A stretch of 64,000 bases of DNA, taken from the NCBI GenBank assembly GCA_050953005.1, contig JBMNLV010000012.1, positions 1-64,000 of the forward strand. The letters run 5' to 3'. The notes below the pieces were generated by a model that worked only from the letters and a program-made list of their open reading frames with translations, searched no databases and was not told where the DNA came from. Shown here one piece after another: positions 45,581 to 53,466 of this stretch. The first letter of the stretch is position 1; the number at the start of each line of letters is the position of its first letter. The DNA comes from UBA6115 sp050953005. Lineage in GTDB: Bacteria; Bacillota; Clostridia; Christensenellales; Aristaeellaceae. Both the position numbers and the translations under genes were made by a program.

Positions 45581-46474
45581 TCAACCCTCAGCCTTGTCGC
45601 GCATATACCCCTTGACAGCTTCGATATCCTTATCAATCTGCTTGCGCAGCTCGGCCAAACCGCCCGGGAACTTGACCACGCCGCGGATGTACACCAGCAA
45701 TTCCAGAAAGACTTCTTTTCCGTAAATGTTCCGGTCAAAATCCAAGAGGAAGGTCTCGATGGTGGCAATCGGAATGTCATCATCCGAGGGGCGCAGGCCA
45801 ACGTTGGTCATGCTGCGGAAGTTTTCCCCGTCAATCGCGCTGTTAGAGCCATAGACTCCGTGCGGCGGGAACATCTTGTTTTCCGCCACGCGCAGGTTGG
45901 CGGTGGGCATGCCGAACTTGCGGCCTGCTGCCTTTCCGTGCACTACAGTGCCGCACAGCAGGTAGGCATGCCCCAGCAGCTTTTGAATCCCCTGAAAATC
46001 CCCTTTGAGGATGGCTTCCTTGACGGCGCCTGTGGATACTGCCTCCTCAAACAGACGAACCATGGGCACCGTGACGACATCAAATCCGTAACGCTCTCCG
46101 AGCGCACGAAAGGCGGGAAGGTCCAGCCGGTCGCTGCCAAAGCGCGCGCCCTCGCCCGCCACCACCGCCCCGGCGTTCATTTTTTCTTGCAGAATTTCCT
46201 TTGCGAAAGCCTCCGCGGACAGCGGAAGGACTTTTTCCGCCGGGATGGAGACCAAAAGGTCCAACCCGGAATTTTTCAGCAGATAAGCCTTTTCATACTC
46301 GGTGTAGAGAAATGGCAGCTTTCCCTCAGAAAAACTTAGCAGCACACGCTGACGGCCACGCTGCTCGCACACCTTTTGAATCACTGCCCTGTGGCCGATG
46401 TGCAGGCCGTCAAAGCGGCCAAAGGCCACGCAGGCTCCCGGCTTCACCTTTGTAAAGTCTGTACCGTGCTTCAT
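45581..46474 (-). CDS. ribF: Riboflavin kinase / FAD synthetase family protein
   Basis: Bifunctional RibF converts riboflavin to FMN and FAD. The 297-residue protein has the N-terminal nucleotidyltransferase motif FGRFDGLHIGH (residues 18-28) and a C-terminal kinase domain with AGRKFGMPTANL and PPHGVYGS, then a conserved late NVGLRPS segment (usually NIGxRPT). The adenylyltransferase ISSTxIR motif is replaced by VSTGAVKEAI (about residue 157), so FAD synthesis may be altered. It is the last gene of the selenoprotein catabolic cluster, not next to truB or rpsO as is usual, so it may be a specialised paralogue. Confidence 0.85.
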   Translation of the reverse strand: MKHGTDFTKVKPGACVAFGRFDGLHIGHRAVIQKVCEQRGRQRVLLSFSEGKLPFLYTEYEKAYLLKNSGLDLLVSIPAEKVLPLSAEAFAKEILQEKMNAGAVVAGEGARFGSDRLDLPAFRALGERYGFDVVTVPMVRLFEEAVSTGAVKEAILKGDFQGIQKLLGHAYLLCGTVVHGKAAGRKFGMPTANLRVAENKMFPPHGVYGSNSAIDGENFRSMTNVGLRPSDDDIPIATIETFLLDFDRNIYGKEVFLELLVYIRGVVKFPGGLAELRKQIDKDIEAVKGYMRDKAEG

Positions 46475-46544
46475 GTTTTCCCTCCAAATACTCTTGAAAA
46501 AGAAAAGAACAGGAGGCAGCCGGCGCTGGCTCCATGTGTTTTGA

Positions 46545-46754
46545 TCAGACCGGCTGCTCTTTATTCTTGCGGAGCATCACGACCACGATCAGCGCGCCTG
46601 CCAGGTACAGGATCGCGGTGAAGAGCCGCATGCCTGGACTGCCGTTAAAAGCGGAGATGGAAATCAGCTTGGCCAGGAAGGGCACCAATCCCTTCAGTGT
46701 TGTGAAGGAGACCGCGAACATCGGGATAAAGCGCATGCCGGGGCTGTCGATCAA
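46545..46754 (-). CDS. Small membrane protein or transporter C-terminal fragment
   Basis: 69 residues with two hydrophobic segments (MFAVSFTTLKGLVPFLAKLI and MRLFTAILYLAGALIVVVML), ending in a basic tail RKNKEQPV. The ending looks like the C-terminus of a larger transporter, and there is no good ribosome site before the ATG at 46754, so it is more likely a remnant than a free-standing protein. It lies between the alcohol dehydrogenase and ribF, where a substrate importer for the cluster could once have been. Confidence 0.4.
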   Translation of the reverse strand: MIDSPGMRFIPMFAVSFTTLKGLVPFLAKLISISAFNGSPGMRLFTAILYLAGALIVVVMLRKNKEQPV

Positions 46755-46768
46755 AAGGTTTTTATCCT

Positions 46769-47815
46769 TTAATGCGTAATGATGACCCGGAAGGTGCCCG
46801 GAACAATCGCTGCTTCAAAAGCGGATTGCGCATCGGAAAAGGGGACGGTCTTGCTGATCAGGGGCTTGCAGTCTATGATGCCTTTGGACAGCAGCAGGTT
46901 GGCGGTGTAGAAATTCTGGTTGTCGGGGCTGATGGCGCCGGTCAGAATGATCTCGTCCCGGTGCAGCATCTGGGGGCTGATCTCAACGGGCTTGTCCGGA
47001 TGAAGGGAGCTGTACTGCACCATCCGGCCGCGCTTGTCCAGCATGGCGATGGCCTGGGGCACCACTGAAGGGATGGCGGTGGTATTGAACACCGCGTCGG
47101 CGCCCCGGCCTCCGGTCAGGGAACGGACATATTCCACCGGGTCTTTTTCGGCCGGGTCAAAGGCGATGTCCGCGCCCAGTTTTTCAGCCAGCTCACGGCG
47201 CGCTGGGTCGATCTCACTCAATATGACCCGGCAGCCGCGGCGCTTGGCCAGCATCACATGGAACTGTCCCATGATGCCGCCGCCGATGACCACCACATCC
47301 TCGCCCAGCCGCAGGCCGGCGCGCTCAATGCTGTGCACACAGCAGGCAAGGGGTTCGGTCAGACTGGCTTCGGGATAGGACAGGCTTTCAGGGATGCTGA
47401 ACAGCGCGTTGGTGTCCACGACCACGTAGTCGCACAGGCCGCCAGGCCCCGGCAACAGCCCTGCGCGGGTGGGCTTTTTTAACGACCGCTCGCACATGTT
47501 GGTATAGCCCGAACGGCAGTAATGGCACTCGCCGCAGGTGTACAAAAGGCGTACGGAAACCCGGTCTCCCACCGACCATTTTTTCAGGTCGACGCCTTCC
47601 CCCAGGGCAGCTATCTCGCCGGCCACCTCGTGGCCGCCGGTTGCGGGCAGCGGCATTTTTACCATACCCAGAAAAATCCGCTGCTCCAGCGTGCACAGCG
47701 CCACAGCGTGCACCTTGACCAGGGCTTCCCCGGCTCGCAGCGCAGGGGTTTCAAGATCCAGGATTTCCACCTTTTTAAGTCCGGTCACCGCCGCGGTTTT
47801 AATTTTGATCGTCAT
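46769..47815 (-). CDS. Zinc-dependent medium-chain alcohol dehydrogenase
   Basis: 348 residues of the MDR family, closest in style to sorbitol/threonine dehydrogenases. Catalytic zinc site: Cys41 region VALCTLEQ, GGHEVAGEIAALGEGV (His-Glu), and later TEPLACCVH. Structural zinc site: CGECHYCRSGYTNMCE with four cysteines. NAD-binding GGGIMGQFHVML. It oxidises a secondary alcohol or reduces the matching ketone. AGGAGG lies five bases before the ATG. Operon position after the aldolase suggests it handles a polyol or hydroxy-ketone of this pathway. Confidence 0.93.
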   Translation of the reverse strand: MTIKIKTAAVTGLKKVEILDLETPALRAGEALVKVHAVALCTLEQRIFLGMVKMPLPATGGHEVAGEIAALGEGVDLKKWSVGDRVSVRLLYTCGECHYCRSGYTNMCERSLKKPTRAGLLPGPGGLCDYVVVDTNALFSIPESLSYPEASLTEPLACCVHSIERAGLRLGEDVVVIGGGIMGQFHVMLAKRRGCRVILSEIDPARRELAEKLGADIAFDPAEKDPVEYVRSLTGGRGADAVFNTTAIPSVVPQAIAMLDKRGRMVQYSSLHPDKPVEISPQMLHRDEIILTGAISPDNQNFYTANLLLSKGIIDCKPLISKTVPFSDAQSAFEAAIVPGTFRVIITH

Positions 47816-47927
47816 ACATCCTCCTAAAAATCATTCAAAACCTTGTCGCCCGGGCGGATATCGGCCCGCCGTTTCCTGTGTGCTTCGGAAAAAGCAGGGC
47901 CGGTCTTCCTGCCCGGCGTTGATCCGT

Positions 47928-48710
47928 TTATTTCAGCATGCCCAGGGCCTGGTCCACCGAGGCGTTGTCGTGCACCAGCGCGGCGATGGCCGCGCAGACC
48001 CGAGCGATGTTCTGATGGCGGTAAATATTGCGCCCCATGATCACGCCCTTGGCGCCCGCGTCCAGCGAGGTCCTGACATTTTCAAAGATTTCGCGCTCCT
48101 CCTTGGCTTTGCCGCCCCCCAACACCAGGATGGGTACGTAGCAGCCGTCCACGACCTCCCGGAAGCGCTCGCCGCCCACACACTCGGCCTTGATAAAGTC
48201 AGCGCCCAGTTCGGCGCCCAGCCTGCAGGCAAAGCCCATGTTCTCCACCGAGCGGGTATCAATGCCCTCATGCTTCTCAAAGCCATAGGGCAGCATTTCA
48301 GCGCAGACCGGCAAGTTGTATTGCTGGGCGTCTGCGGCCAGCTCAGCCAGGTACTTCAAGGTATGCTCGTTGTCGGTGCTGCCCGGATAACCCATGCACA
48401 GCATGGCGTCAGCCCCCACCCTGACAGCGTCCTCGGCTGAGTAAAGCAATTCCAGGGCTTCCATGGGCTTGCGCAGGGCGGAGATGCCGCCGTCAGCGCG
48501 CATGATCAGGCCGGCGTTGCCAAAATCCCGCTGGAAATGCTTGATCACGCCATAGGTGGTCAAAAAGCCGTCTACGCCCCCGGCTACGGCTTCGCGGATG
48601 ACATGACCCACGTCATTCAAATCGGGCGAAGGCATCATGGCCGCGTGGTCAATGGCGATGATGAACGACTTGCCGTCCTTCTTGAAAATATTGTGCATTC
48701 TCCTCTTCAA
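47928..48710 (-). CDS. Class I aldolase (DeoC/FbaB/LsrF superfamily)
   Basis: 260 residues of the Schiff-base TIM-barrel aldolases related to class I fructose-bisphosphate aldolase and LsrF. Motifs: an N-terminal strand SFIIAIDHAAMMPSPD, ADFIKAECVGGERF (Schiff-base lysine strand, near residue 170), ILVLGGGKAKEEREIF and AKGVIMGRNIYRH, the last two forming the phosphate-binding site. The start is probably the TTG at 48710: AGGAGG at 48719-48724 gives eight bases spacing, while the next ATG (48698) is too far from it. The substrate is unknown; a phosphorylated sugar or ketose is expected. Confidence 0.9.
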   Translation of the reverse strand: MKRRMHNIFKKDGKSFIIAIDHAAMMPSPDLNDVGHVIREAVAGGVDGFLTTYGVIKHFQRDFGNAGLIMRADGGISALRKPMEALELLYSAEDAVRVGADAMLCMGYPGSTDNEHTLKYLAELAADAQQYNLPVCAEMLPYGFEKHEGIDTRSVENMGFACRLGAELGADFIKAECVGGERFREVVDGCYVPILVLGGGKAKEEREIFENVRTSLDAGAKGVIMGRNIYRHQNIARVCAAIAALVHDNASVDQALGMLK

Positions 48711-48752
48711 TGGTGGTTCCTCCTTTTATCCTGTTCGCTTTGATTTTGATAT

Positions 48753-50069
48753 TTAATATGCCTCGGCGAAAATTTTGCTGTAGGCGCACTGGTTGCCGCC
48801 CAGGTACAGATGGGTGGTGGTGTCCATGGTGAGTTCCCCGGCGGCGGGCGGGAAATAGCCGCCGGATTCCTTGTTGAGCCGGAAGGTGTCGCCGCCCACA
48901 GCGCGCTTGACCTGCTGCAGATGGATTGTTTTTTCGATGGAGCCGCCGCTGATGATGGCATCAGCCTCTGGCACGTCGTCCACCAGCAGGATGCCTTCGG
49001 TGCCGTCGGCGCCGCCAAACTCAAAGGTGATGGTAGACGTGCCGATGCCGGCTTTTTCAGCAGTCTGAATGGTCAGCATGCCGTCCACGCAGGCGTTGCC
49101 GCCTCCTTCCCAGACCATGACCAGGCCGGTGGCGCCAAGCATCTGTGCCAGCTTGACATTGTGGCTGGCCGCGCGCTGCTTGTGCCAGTTGCTTGGGTTG
49201 TGGCTGCGGCAAAACAATACCCCCTTGAAGTTCAGATCCTTGTTATGCCGGCGATAGAGTTCCAGCAGCACGGGATGGTTGACATGAAGGTAGGTGGGCA
49301 CCTTGAACGCCGGCCACACATAGTTGCCGCTGACCACGCACCCGTCCAGCATTTCATTGGGGTGCAGCAGGGTGGGGACAATGTCGTCAATGGGCAGTCC
49401 GTACAGCATGGTGTTGGCGTAAGGGCCCTGGTTCTGGCACTGCCAGACCATGACCACCCCGGGCAGGTCCTTGTTTTCTTCCTCTGTAGAAAAATCCTCG
49501 CTGTGGTCCGGTACAAGCCCGCGGGTCAGCTCCGCCAGATAGGCGGCGATCCTGAGCGCGATCAGCCGGATGTCGTCATCGTACTCAATGGAGGACTTGC
49601 CCTCAGTCAATTCGTAAACGATCACCAGGTTGTAGGTGTCGCAAAAGGGCGTGTACCCGGCGTAAGGCCCCCGCAATTCGATGATGGCGTCGCGGGGGTA
49701 TAAAAGCCCGCTGGAAGCGTTGCTCTCATCCCAGGGCAGGGCCGCGCTTTCCATGACCGTAAAGCCGGACAGCACATTGGTCACCCCGCGGCCTACGGTA
49801 TAGGGGGTGCTGAAAAAGCCGGAGTACTGCTGGCCTTCGCCCTGGATTTTGACCATGGGGCAGATCGTGTCCAGCACGTGGATGATGCGGGCGTCTTCAC
49901 CCGGTTTGGTGATTTCCAAATGAAATCCTTTGACCGCCCGGAACAGGTCGCGGGTCAGGCTTTGCAGCTCCTGCTCATTGATGGTCAAAACGCCCTCCGA
50001 GAAAGCGCAGCGCTCGCCAAAGCGCACTTCCCTAACATCGAAATACTGTCTGGTTAGCTTCATATCCAT
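48753..50069 (-). CDS. GrdE-like component B proprotein of a glycine-reductase-type system
   Basis: 438 residues matching the Gly_reductase family (GrdE, GrdG, GrdI). Landmarks: EVRFGERCAFSEGVLTIN at the start, GPYAGYTPFCDTYNLVIVYE, DLPGVVMVWQCQNQGPYANT, LLHPNEMLDGCVVSGNYVWP and HNKDLNFKGVLF. In characterised GrdE proteins the Ser-Gly-Asn is followed by Cys, which becomes the pyruvoyl group after self-cleavage; here that position is Tyr250, and the following residues also differ. A Cys at 244 is six residues earlier. So the protein may not be processed. It follows the selenoprotein gene by five bases, and AAGGAGG is in the last codons of that gene. A GTG one codon upstream (50072) could also serve as the start. 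Confidence 0.9.
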   Translation of the reverse strand: MDMKLTRQYFDVREVRFGERCAFSEGVLTINEQELQSLTRDLFRAVKGFHLEITKPGEDARIIHVLDTICPMVKIQGEGQQYSGFFSTPYTVGRGVTNVLSGFTVMESAALPWDESNASSGLLYPRDAIIELRGPYAGYTPFCDTYNLVIVYELTEGKSSIEYDDDIRLIALRIAAYLAELTRGLVPDHSEDFSTEEENKDLPGVVMVWQCQNQGPYANTMLYGLPIDDIVPTLLHPNEMLDGCVVSGNYVWPAFKVPTYLHVNHPVLLELYRRHNKDLNFKGVLFCRSHNPSNWHKQRAASHNVKLAQMLGATGLVMVWEGGGNACVDGMLTIQTAEKAGIGTSTITFEFGGADGTEGILLVDDVPEADAIISGGSIEKTIHLQQVKRAVGGDTFRLNKESGGYFPPAAGELTMDTTTHLYLGGNQCAYSKIFAEAY

Positions 50070-50074
50070 CACGA

Positions 50075-51406
50075 TCAGCCCTCCTTACTCTGGTCCACAG
50101 TAAAGATGGTGGGCGCGGCAACCTCGGTTTGAAAAACTTCCAGCGCTTTTTCGATGATTCTTCTTCTGTACGCTTTTTCCCGTTCAAGCGGCAGGGAGGG
50201 ATTGCCAACAGGGGCGGTAAAGTCGCCGCCAAAGACAATGCGGTTGGCGCCGGCGCTTTGTGAGATGGAGGTAAAAGCGTTGATATGTACGCTCGGGATG
50301 CCCACCCGGTCCAATTCCTTGGTTATCGTTGCGCCGCAACGTGTGCAGGTGCCTCACGTGGAGGTCAGGATGACCGCTCCGATCTTTTCTTCCAGCAGGC
50401 GCTTGGCCCAGTCGGCGCCCATTTTCTGGCTGCTGGCTACGTTGGTGCCCACGCCGCAGGTCGTTCCAAAAAAAGGGTACAGCCCGCCGATAACGCCCTC
50501 TTGCTCCAGGTCACGCATGACATCCAAGGGGATAAGGCGGTGAGGGTCTTCACTGGCCGCGGTGGTGTCATAGCCGCCGTGGATGGACTCATATTCGCCC
50601 TTTTTCAGCGCGGAAACACCCTCCAGGGCATACACGCCATAGCTGGTGGCGAAAGCCTGCTTGATCTTGTCAGGATTGCCCACCGGCACAAGACCGCCGG
50701 TGGTAAACAGAGCGATCTTGACCTTTTTCAAATGCTTAACCGGCGCTGCCGGCGGGATGACCTCAAATCCCCTCAGCGGCACCTCCGTGCGGTAGGGGCG
50801 GCCGTTGAGTTTATCAAGCAACAGGTCCACCACGCGCTCTGCTCCGCTTTTCTCGTGGTATTCGTTGTAACGGCGGCCGGTTTCCAGATAGCCTTCCAGG
50901 CGGGCCGGGCCGATTTTTTCTCCCCTGGCCAATTTGAGGGCCAGAGCGGCCAGGCCCGGCAGCGATTTTCTCATGCCTGCTGCCGTTTCGGTGGTGGAAA
51001 CGATATAGTTGTCGCGGACGAACATCTTGACTGCCGGGTTGTCCTTCCACATCGCGGTGACGCTTGGCACCTTCAGCTCCCTTTTGACATAGTCGCAGAC
51101 TTTGGCGCAGGCAACGCCGTAACGCCCGGCGTTGAAGGCGGGTCCGGCGATAAACACATCGGGCTTTTCCTGTTCTATTAAGGCTTTGAGTTTTTCGCAT
51201 ACCTCGGGGAAATTGCTTTCGGTGTTGATGTAGTTGTCCCCGCAGTATACCACCTTGTCGATGCGCATTTCGCCCTTCCAAAGCTGGTTTAAGCCAACAG
51301 CCGGGCCCTTGATTTCCGATAGGATTTCAAAACCCGTGTCCGCCATGGTTTCCCCGCCGATACCGGCGTAGAACTGGTTGATGTAATGAATGGCTTTAAG
51401 TCCCAT
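50075..51406 (-). CDS. GrdB-like selenoprotein with in-frame TGA (Sec351)
   Basis: 443 residues if the TGA at 50354-50356 is read as selenocysteine. The sequence around it is GAVILTST-U-GTCTRCGA, the U-x-x-C site of GrdB/GrdF/GrdH (component B of glycine, sarcosine and betaine reductases), and the frame continues in the same family (KELDRVGIP, SAGANRIV, IIEKALEVFQTEV). The length equals that of GrdB. The N-terminus begins MGLKAIHYINQFYAGIGGE after AAAGGAGG. Other features are EVCEKLKALIEQEKPDVFIAG and ALFTTGGLVPVGNPDK. It probably carries out reductive cleavage of a C-N or other C-X bond with GrdE. Read as two separate genes it would be meaningless, so it is one selenoprotein. Confidence 0.93.
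50327..50356 (-). promoter_or_regulatory. Bacterial SECIS-like hairpin with UGA codon
   Basis: On the minus strand the UGA (50356-50354) is followed 12 bases later by CGUUGC-GGC-GCAACG (50341-50327), a perfect six-pair stem at about the distance used by SelB-dependent SECIS elements. The stem falls inside codons that are conserved in protein sequence as well. Confidence 0.7.
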
Positions 51407-51769
51407 CAGATCCTCCTTTCTTTCCGGTTGAATGCTTTTTGTCGTTACGCGCCGCCCAAAGGGCGGCCGGCGATGATGGAGATCGCAACAGCCTGGCTCC
51501 CAGCGCAAACCGGGCGCTTCGTCCCGGCTTTTAAAACATTGTAGGGACCTAAGTGCCCGGCCGGTGTTCTTCGCCCTCCGCCATTACAAAGGCGCTGCCT
51601 TCCCGAGGCGCCGGGCCCGAAGATCATCAAAAGGATACCATGCCTGTCCGGACAAAACGCCGCTGCGTTCAGGCTGACGGCGGTCGCTGAGCGCTTCTCT
51701 TTCTCTGGCGCGGCGGAGCGCCGGGTCTCGACGTTTGCGATGGCCTTTGTCCCTGGTCACGCCGGAGGC
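51407..51769. other. 363-base gap inside the selenoprotein cluster
   Basis: Between the aldehyde dehydrogenase stop and the selenoprotein start I see only GC-rich sequence with small hairpins (for example GCGCCGCCC and GGGCGGC near 51448-51465) and the AAAGGAGG site of the next gene. No gene is convincing. A second promoter for the downstream genes could lie here, but none is clear. Confidence 0.4.
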
Positions 51770-53254
51770 TTAAACGGGCGGCTGGGCGTCCTCCAGGGTT
51801 TCGACAAAGACAGTTTTGGACACCATGTACTTGTGGATGCCGGCAACGCCAATTCCGCTTTCCTTCCACCCGGTGCCGGGGGATTCGATCATGCTTTTGC
51901 TAAAGTAGTTGTTCACATAAATCTGCCCGCTTCTGATGCCGTTGGCTACACGCAGCGCCCGCTTGATGTCCTTGGTGAATACGCCGCCAGCCAGGCCGTA
52001 TTTGCTGTCATTGGCCAGCTTCAGAGCCTCTTCCTCGGTGTCAAAGGGGGTCACGCTGACAACCGGGCCGAAAATTTCCTCCCGGAAGATGGTCATCTCC
52101 GGAGTGACGTCCGCGAACACCGTCGGGGGGACAAAATTGCCTTGTTTTAGGTGTTCTTCCCGGTAGGGCACGCCGCCGCATACCAGCCGGGCGCCTTCTT
52201 GTTTCCCTTTCTCAATGTATTCCCATACCGATTGGGCGTGCTGCCGGGAGATCAGCGTGTTGAAATTGGCCTTGGGGTCAAAGCCGTCTCCGGGCACCAG
52301 CCTGGCTGCCGCTTTGCTGAGAGCATCCAAAAAGGCATTATAAATGCTGCGCTGCACCAGCAGCCGGGTGCCTGAGACGCACACCTGCCCGGAGTGGTTG
52401 GTAAAGCCGAAGAGGGCAAAGCGCGCTGTCCTCTCCAGGTCCACGTCTTCAAAGATAATGTTGGGGCTTTTGCCGCCCAGCTCCAGGGCCACGTCCTTGA
52501 TGGTTTTGGCGGAATGCAGCAGAACTTCCCGCCCGGTGGAGGTTCCTCCGGTCATGGAAATCATGTCCACCAGGGGGCTTTCCACCAAATAGCTGCCCAC
52601 TTCGCTGCCTGAGCCTGTAACCACGTTGACCACCCCCGGCGGGAATCCGGCTTCCTCGTATACCTGGGCCAAGGTCAGCATGGACAGCACGCCCCAGGTG
52701 GGGGGCTTGATCACCACCGTGTTGCCGGCGGCAAGGATAGCGCTCACTTTCTGACAGCCCATCAAAAAGGGACCGTTCCAGGGCAGGATTTCGCCCACTA
52801 CGCCACAGGGGTTCCAGGTGACATAGTTGAGGGTCCCGTATTCGCTGGGGACCACTTTGCCGTCCAGGTGGCGGGCCTTGCCTGCGAAGAACTCGAAAGC
52901 GTCCACCGCCATGGGCACTTCCCAGTAACGGCAGCTTCCGTAGTTTTTGCCGCATTCCAGGGTTTCTATGGCGGCGAACTCATCCCCCCGGCGTTCCAGG
53001 ACAGCGGCGGCCTTCAGCAGCAATTTGCTGCGCTCCTTGGCGGACATGCGGCTGTAAGGCCCATTGTCAAAGGCCTGCCGCGCGGCTTGCACGGCCAGTT
53101 CACAATCCTCCCGGCTGCCCTTGTACGCTTTGGCAAAAGGCCGGTTGGTCACGGGGTTGACAACCTCCGCGATCTTGCCTTTTTGGGCGGGTACATACTG
53201 CCCGTTGATGTAGAGTTTGTATGGCTGCTTGCTGACAAAATCCAATGGGTTCAT
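51770..53254 (-). CDS. NAD(P)-dependent aldehyde dehydrogenase
   Basis: 494-residue member of the aldehyde dehydrogenase superfamily, similar in style to betaine-, aminobutyr- or lactaldehyde dehydrogenases. Seen in order: PWNGPFLMGCQKVSAILAAG, the NAD site (VVIKPPTW and MTGGTSTGREVL), the general base in LELGGKSPNIIF, the catalytic cysteine in SGQVCVSGTR, and EEIFGPVVSVTPF near the C-terminus. The ATG at 53254 follows GGGGGGAG and gives MNPLDFVSKQPYKLYINGQY, a normal N-terminus; a start 34 codons earlier would fall in the promoter. First gene of the cluster, with its own promoter and operator. Confidence 0.95.
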   Translation of the reverse strand: MNPLDFVSKQPYKLYINGQYVPAQKGKIAEVVNPVTNRPFAKAYKGSREDCELAVQAARQAFDNGPYSRMSAKERSKLLLKAAAVLERRGDEFAAIETLECGKNYGSCRYWEVPMAVDAFEFFAGKARHLDGKVVPSEYGTLNYVTWNPCGVVGEILPWNGPFLMGCQKVSAILAAGNTVVIKPPTWGVLSMLTLAQVYEEAGFPPGVVNVVTGSGSEVGSYLVESPLVDMISMTGGTSTGREVLLHSAKTIKDVALELGGKSPNIIFEDVDLERTARFALFGFTNHSGQVCVSGTRLLVQRSIYNAFLDALSKAAARLVPGDGFDPKANFNTLISRQHAQSVWEYIEKGKQEGARLVCGGVPYREEHLKQGNFVPPTVFADVTPEMTIFREEIFGPVVSVTPFDTEEEALKLANDSKYGLAGGVFTKDIKRALRVANGIRSGQIYVNNYFSKSMIESPGTGWKESGIGVAGIHKYMVSKTVFVETLEDAQPPV

Positions 53255-53308
53255 ACTGCGCTCCCCCCCTCTCTGCCCACAAAGATTTCTTAGTCTGCCG
53301 TATTTATT

Positions 53309-53380
53309 TGAGTTTGTAAACTCATTCAAAATATCATTCCGGCCGTCAATTGTCAACTTTTTGTATATTCTTGTATATTC
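53309..53380 (-). promoter_or_regulatory. Promoter and operator palindrome of the selenoprotein cluster
   Basis: On the minus strand TTGACA (53356-53351), a 17-base spacer and TATTTT (53333-53328) make a clear promoter. Just downstream of the -10 is a perfect palindrome, TGAGTTTGTAAACTCA (53309-53324), a classic repressor position. Upstream of the -35 is a 10-bp direct repeat, GAATATACAA twice (about 53361-53381), as expected for an activator or UP-like element. No regulator gene is adjacent. Confidence 0.75.
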
Positions 53381-53466
53381 TTACACAACCCGCTCCGCCC
53401 TTCTTTGCCTGATCATCCCCGGTTCATGACAGGCAGATTCAGCCGCAGCCCCTGTCCTGACAGGAT

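Noticed and set aside
46545..46754. Independent transporter subunit for the selenoprotein cluster
   Set aside because: Too short and without a ribosome site; more likely a C-terminal remnant, so it was kept only as a low-confidence entry.
51669..51869. Small arginine-rich open frame in the gap after the aldehyde dehydrogenase
   Set aside because: It overlaps the end of the dehydrogenase in another frame and its composition is that of random GC-rich sequence.
53451..53464. CCTGTC/GACAGG palindrome as arcA terminator
   Set aside because: It lies within a few bases of the arcA stop, is short, and no T-run follows on the minus strand.
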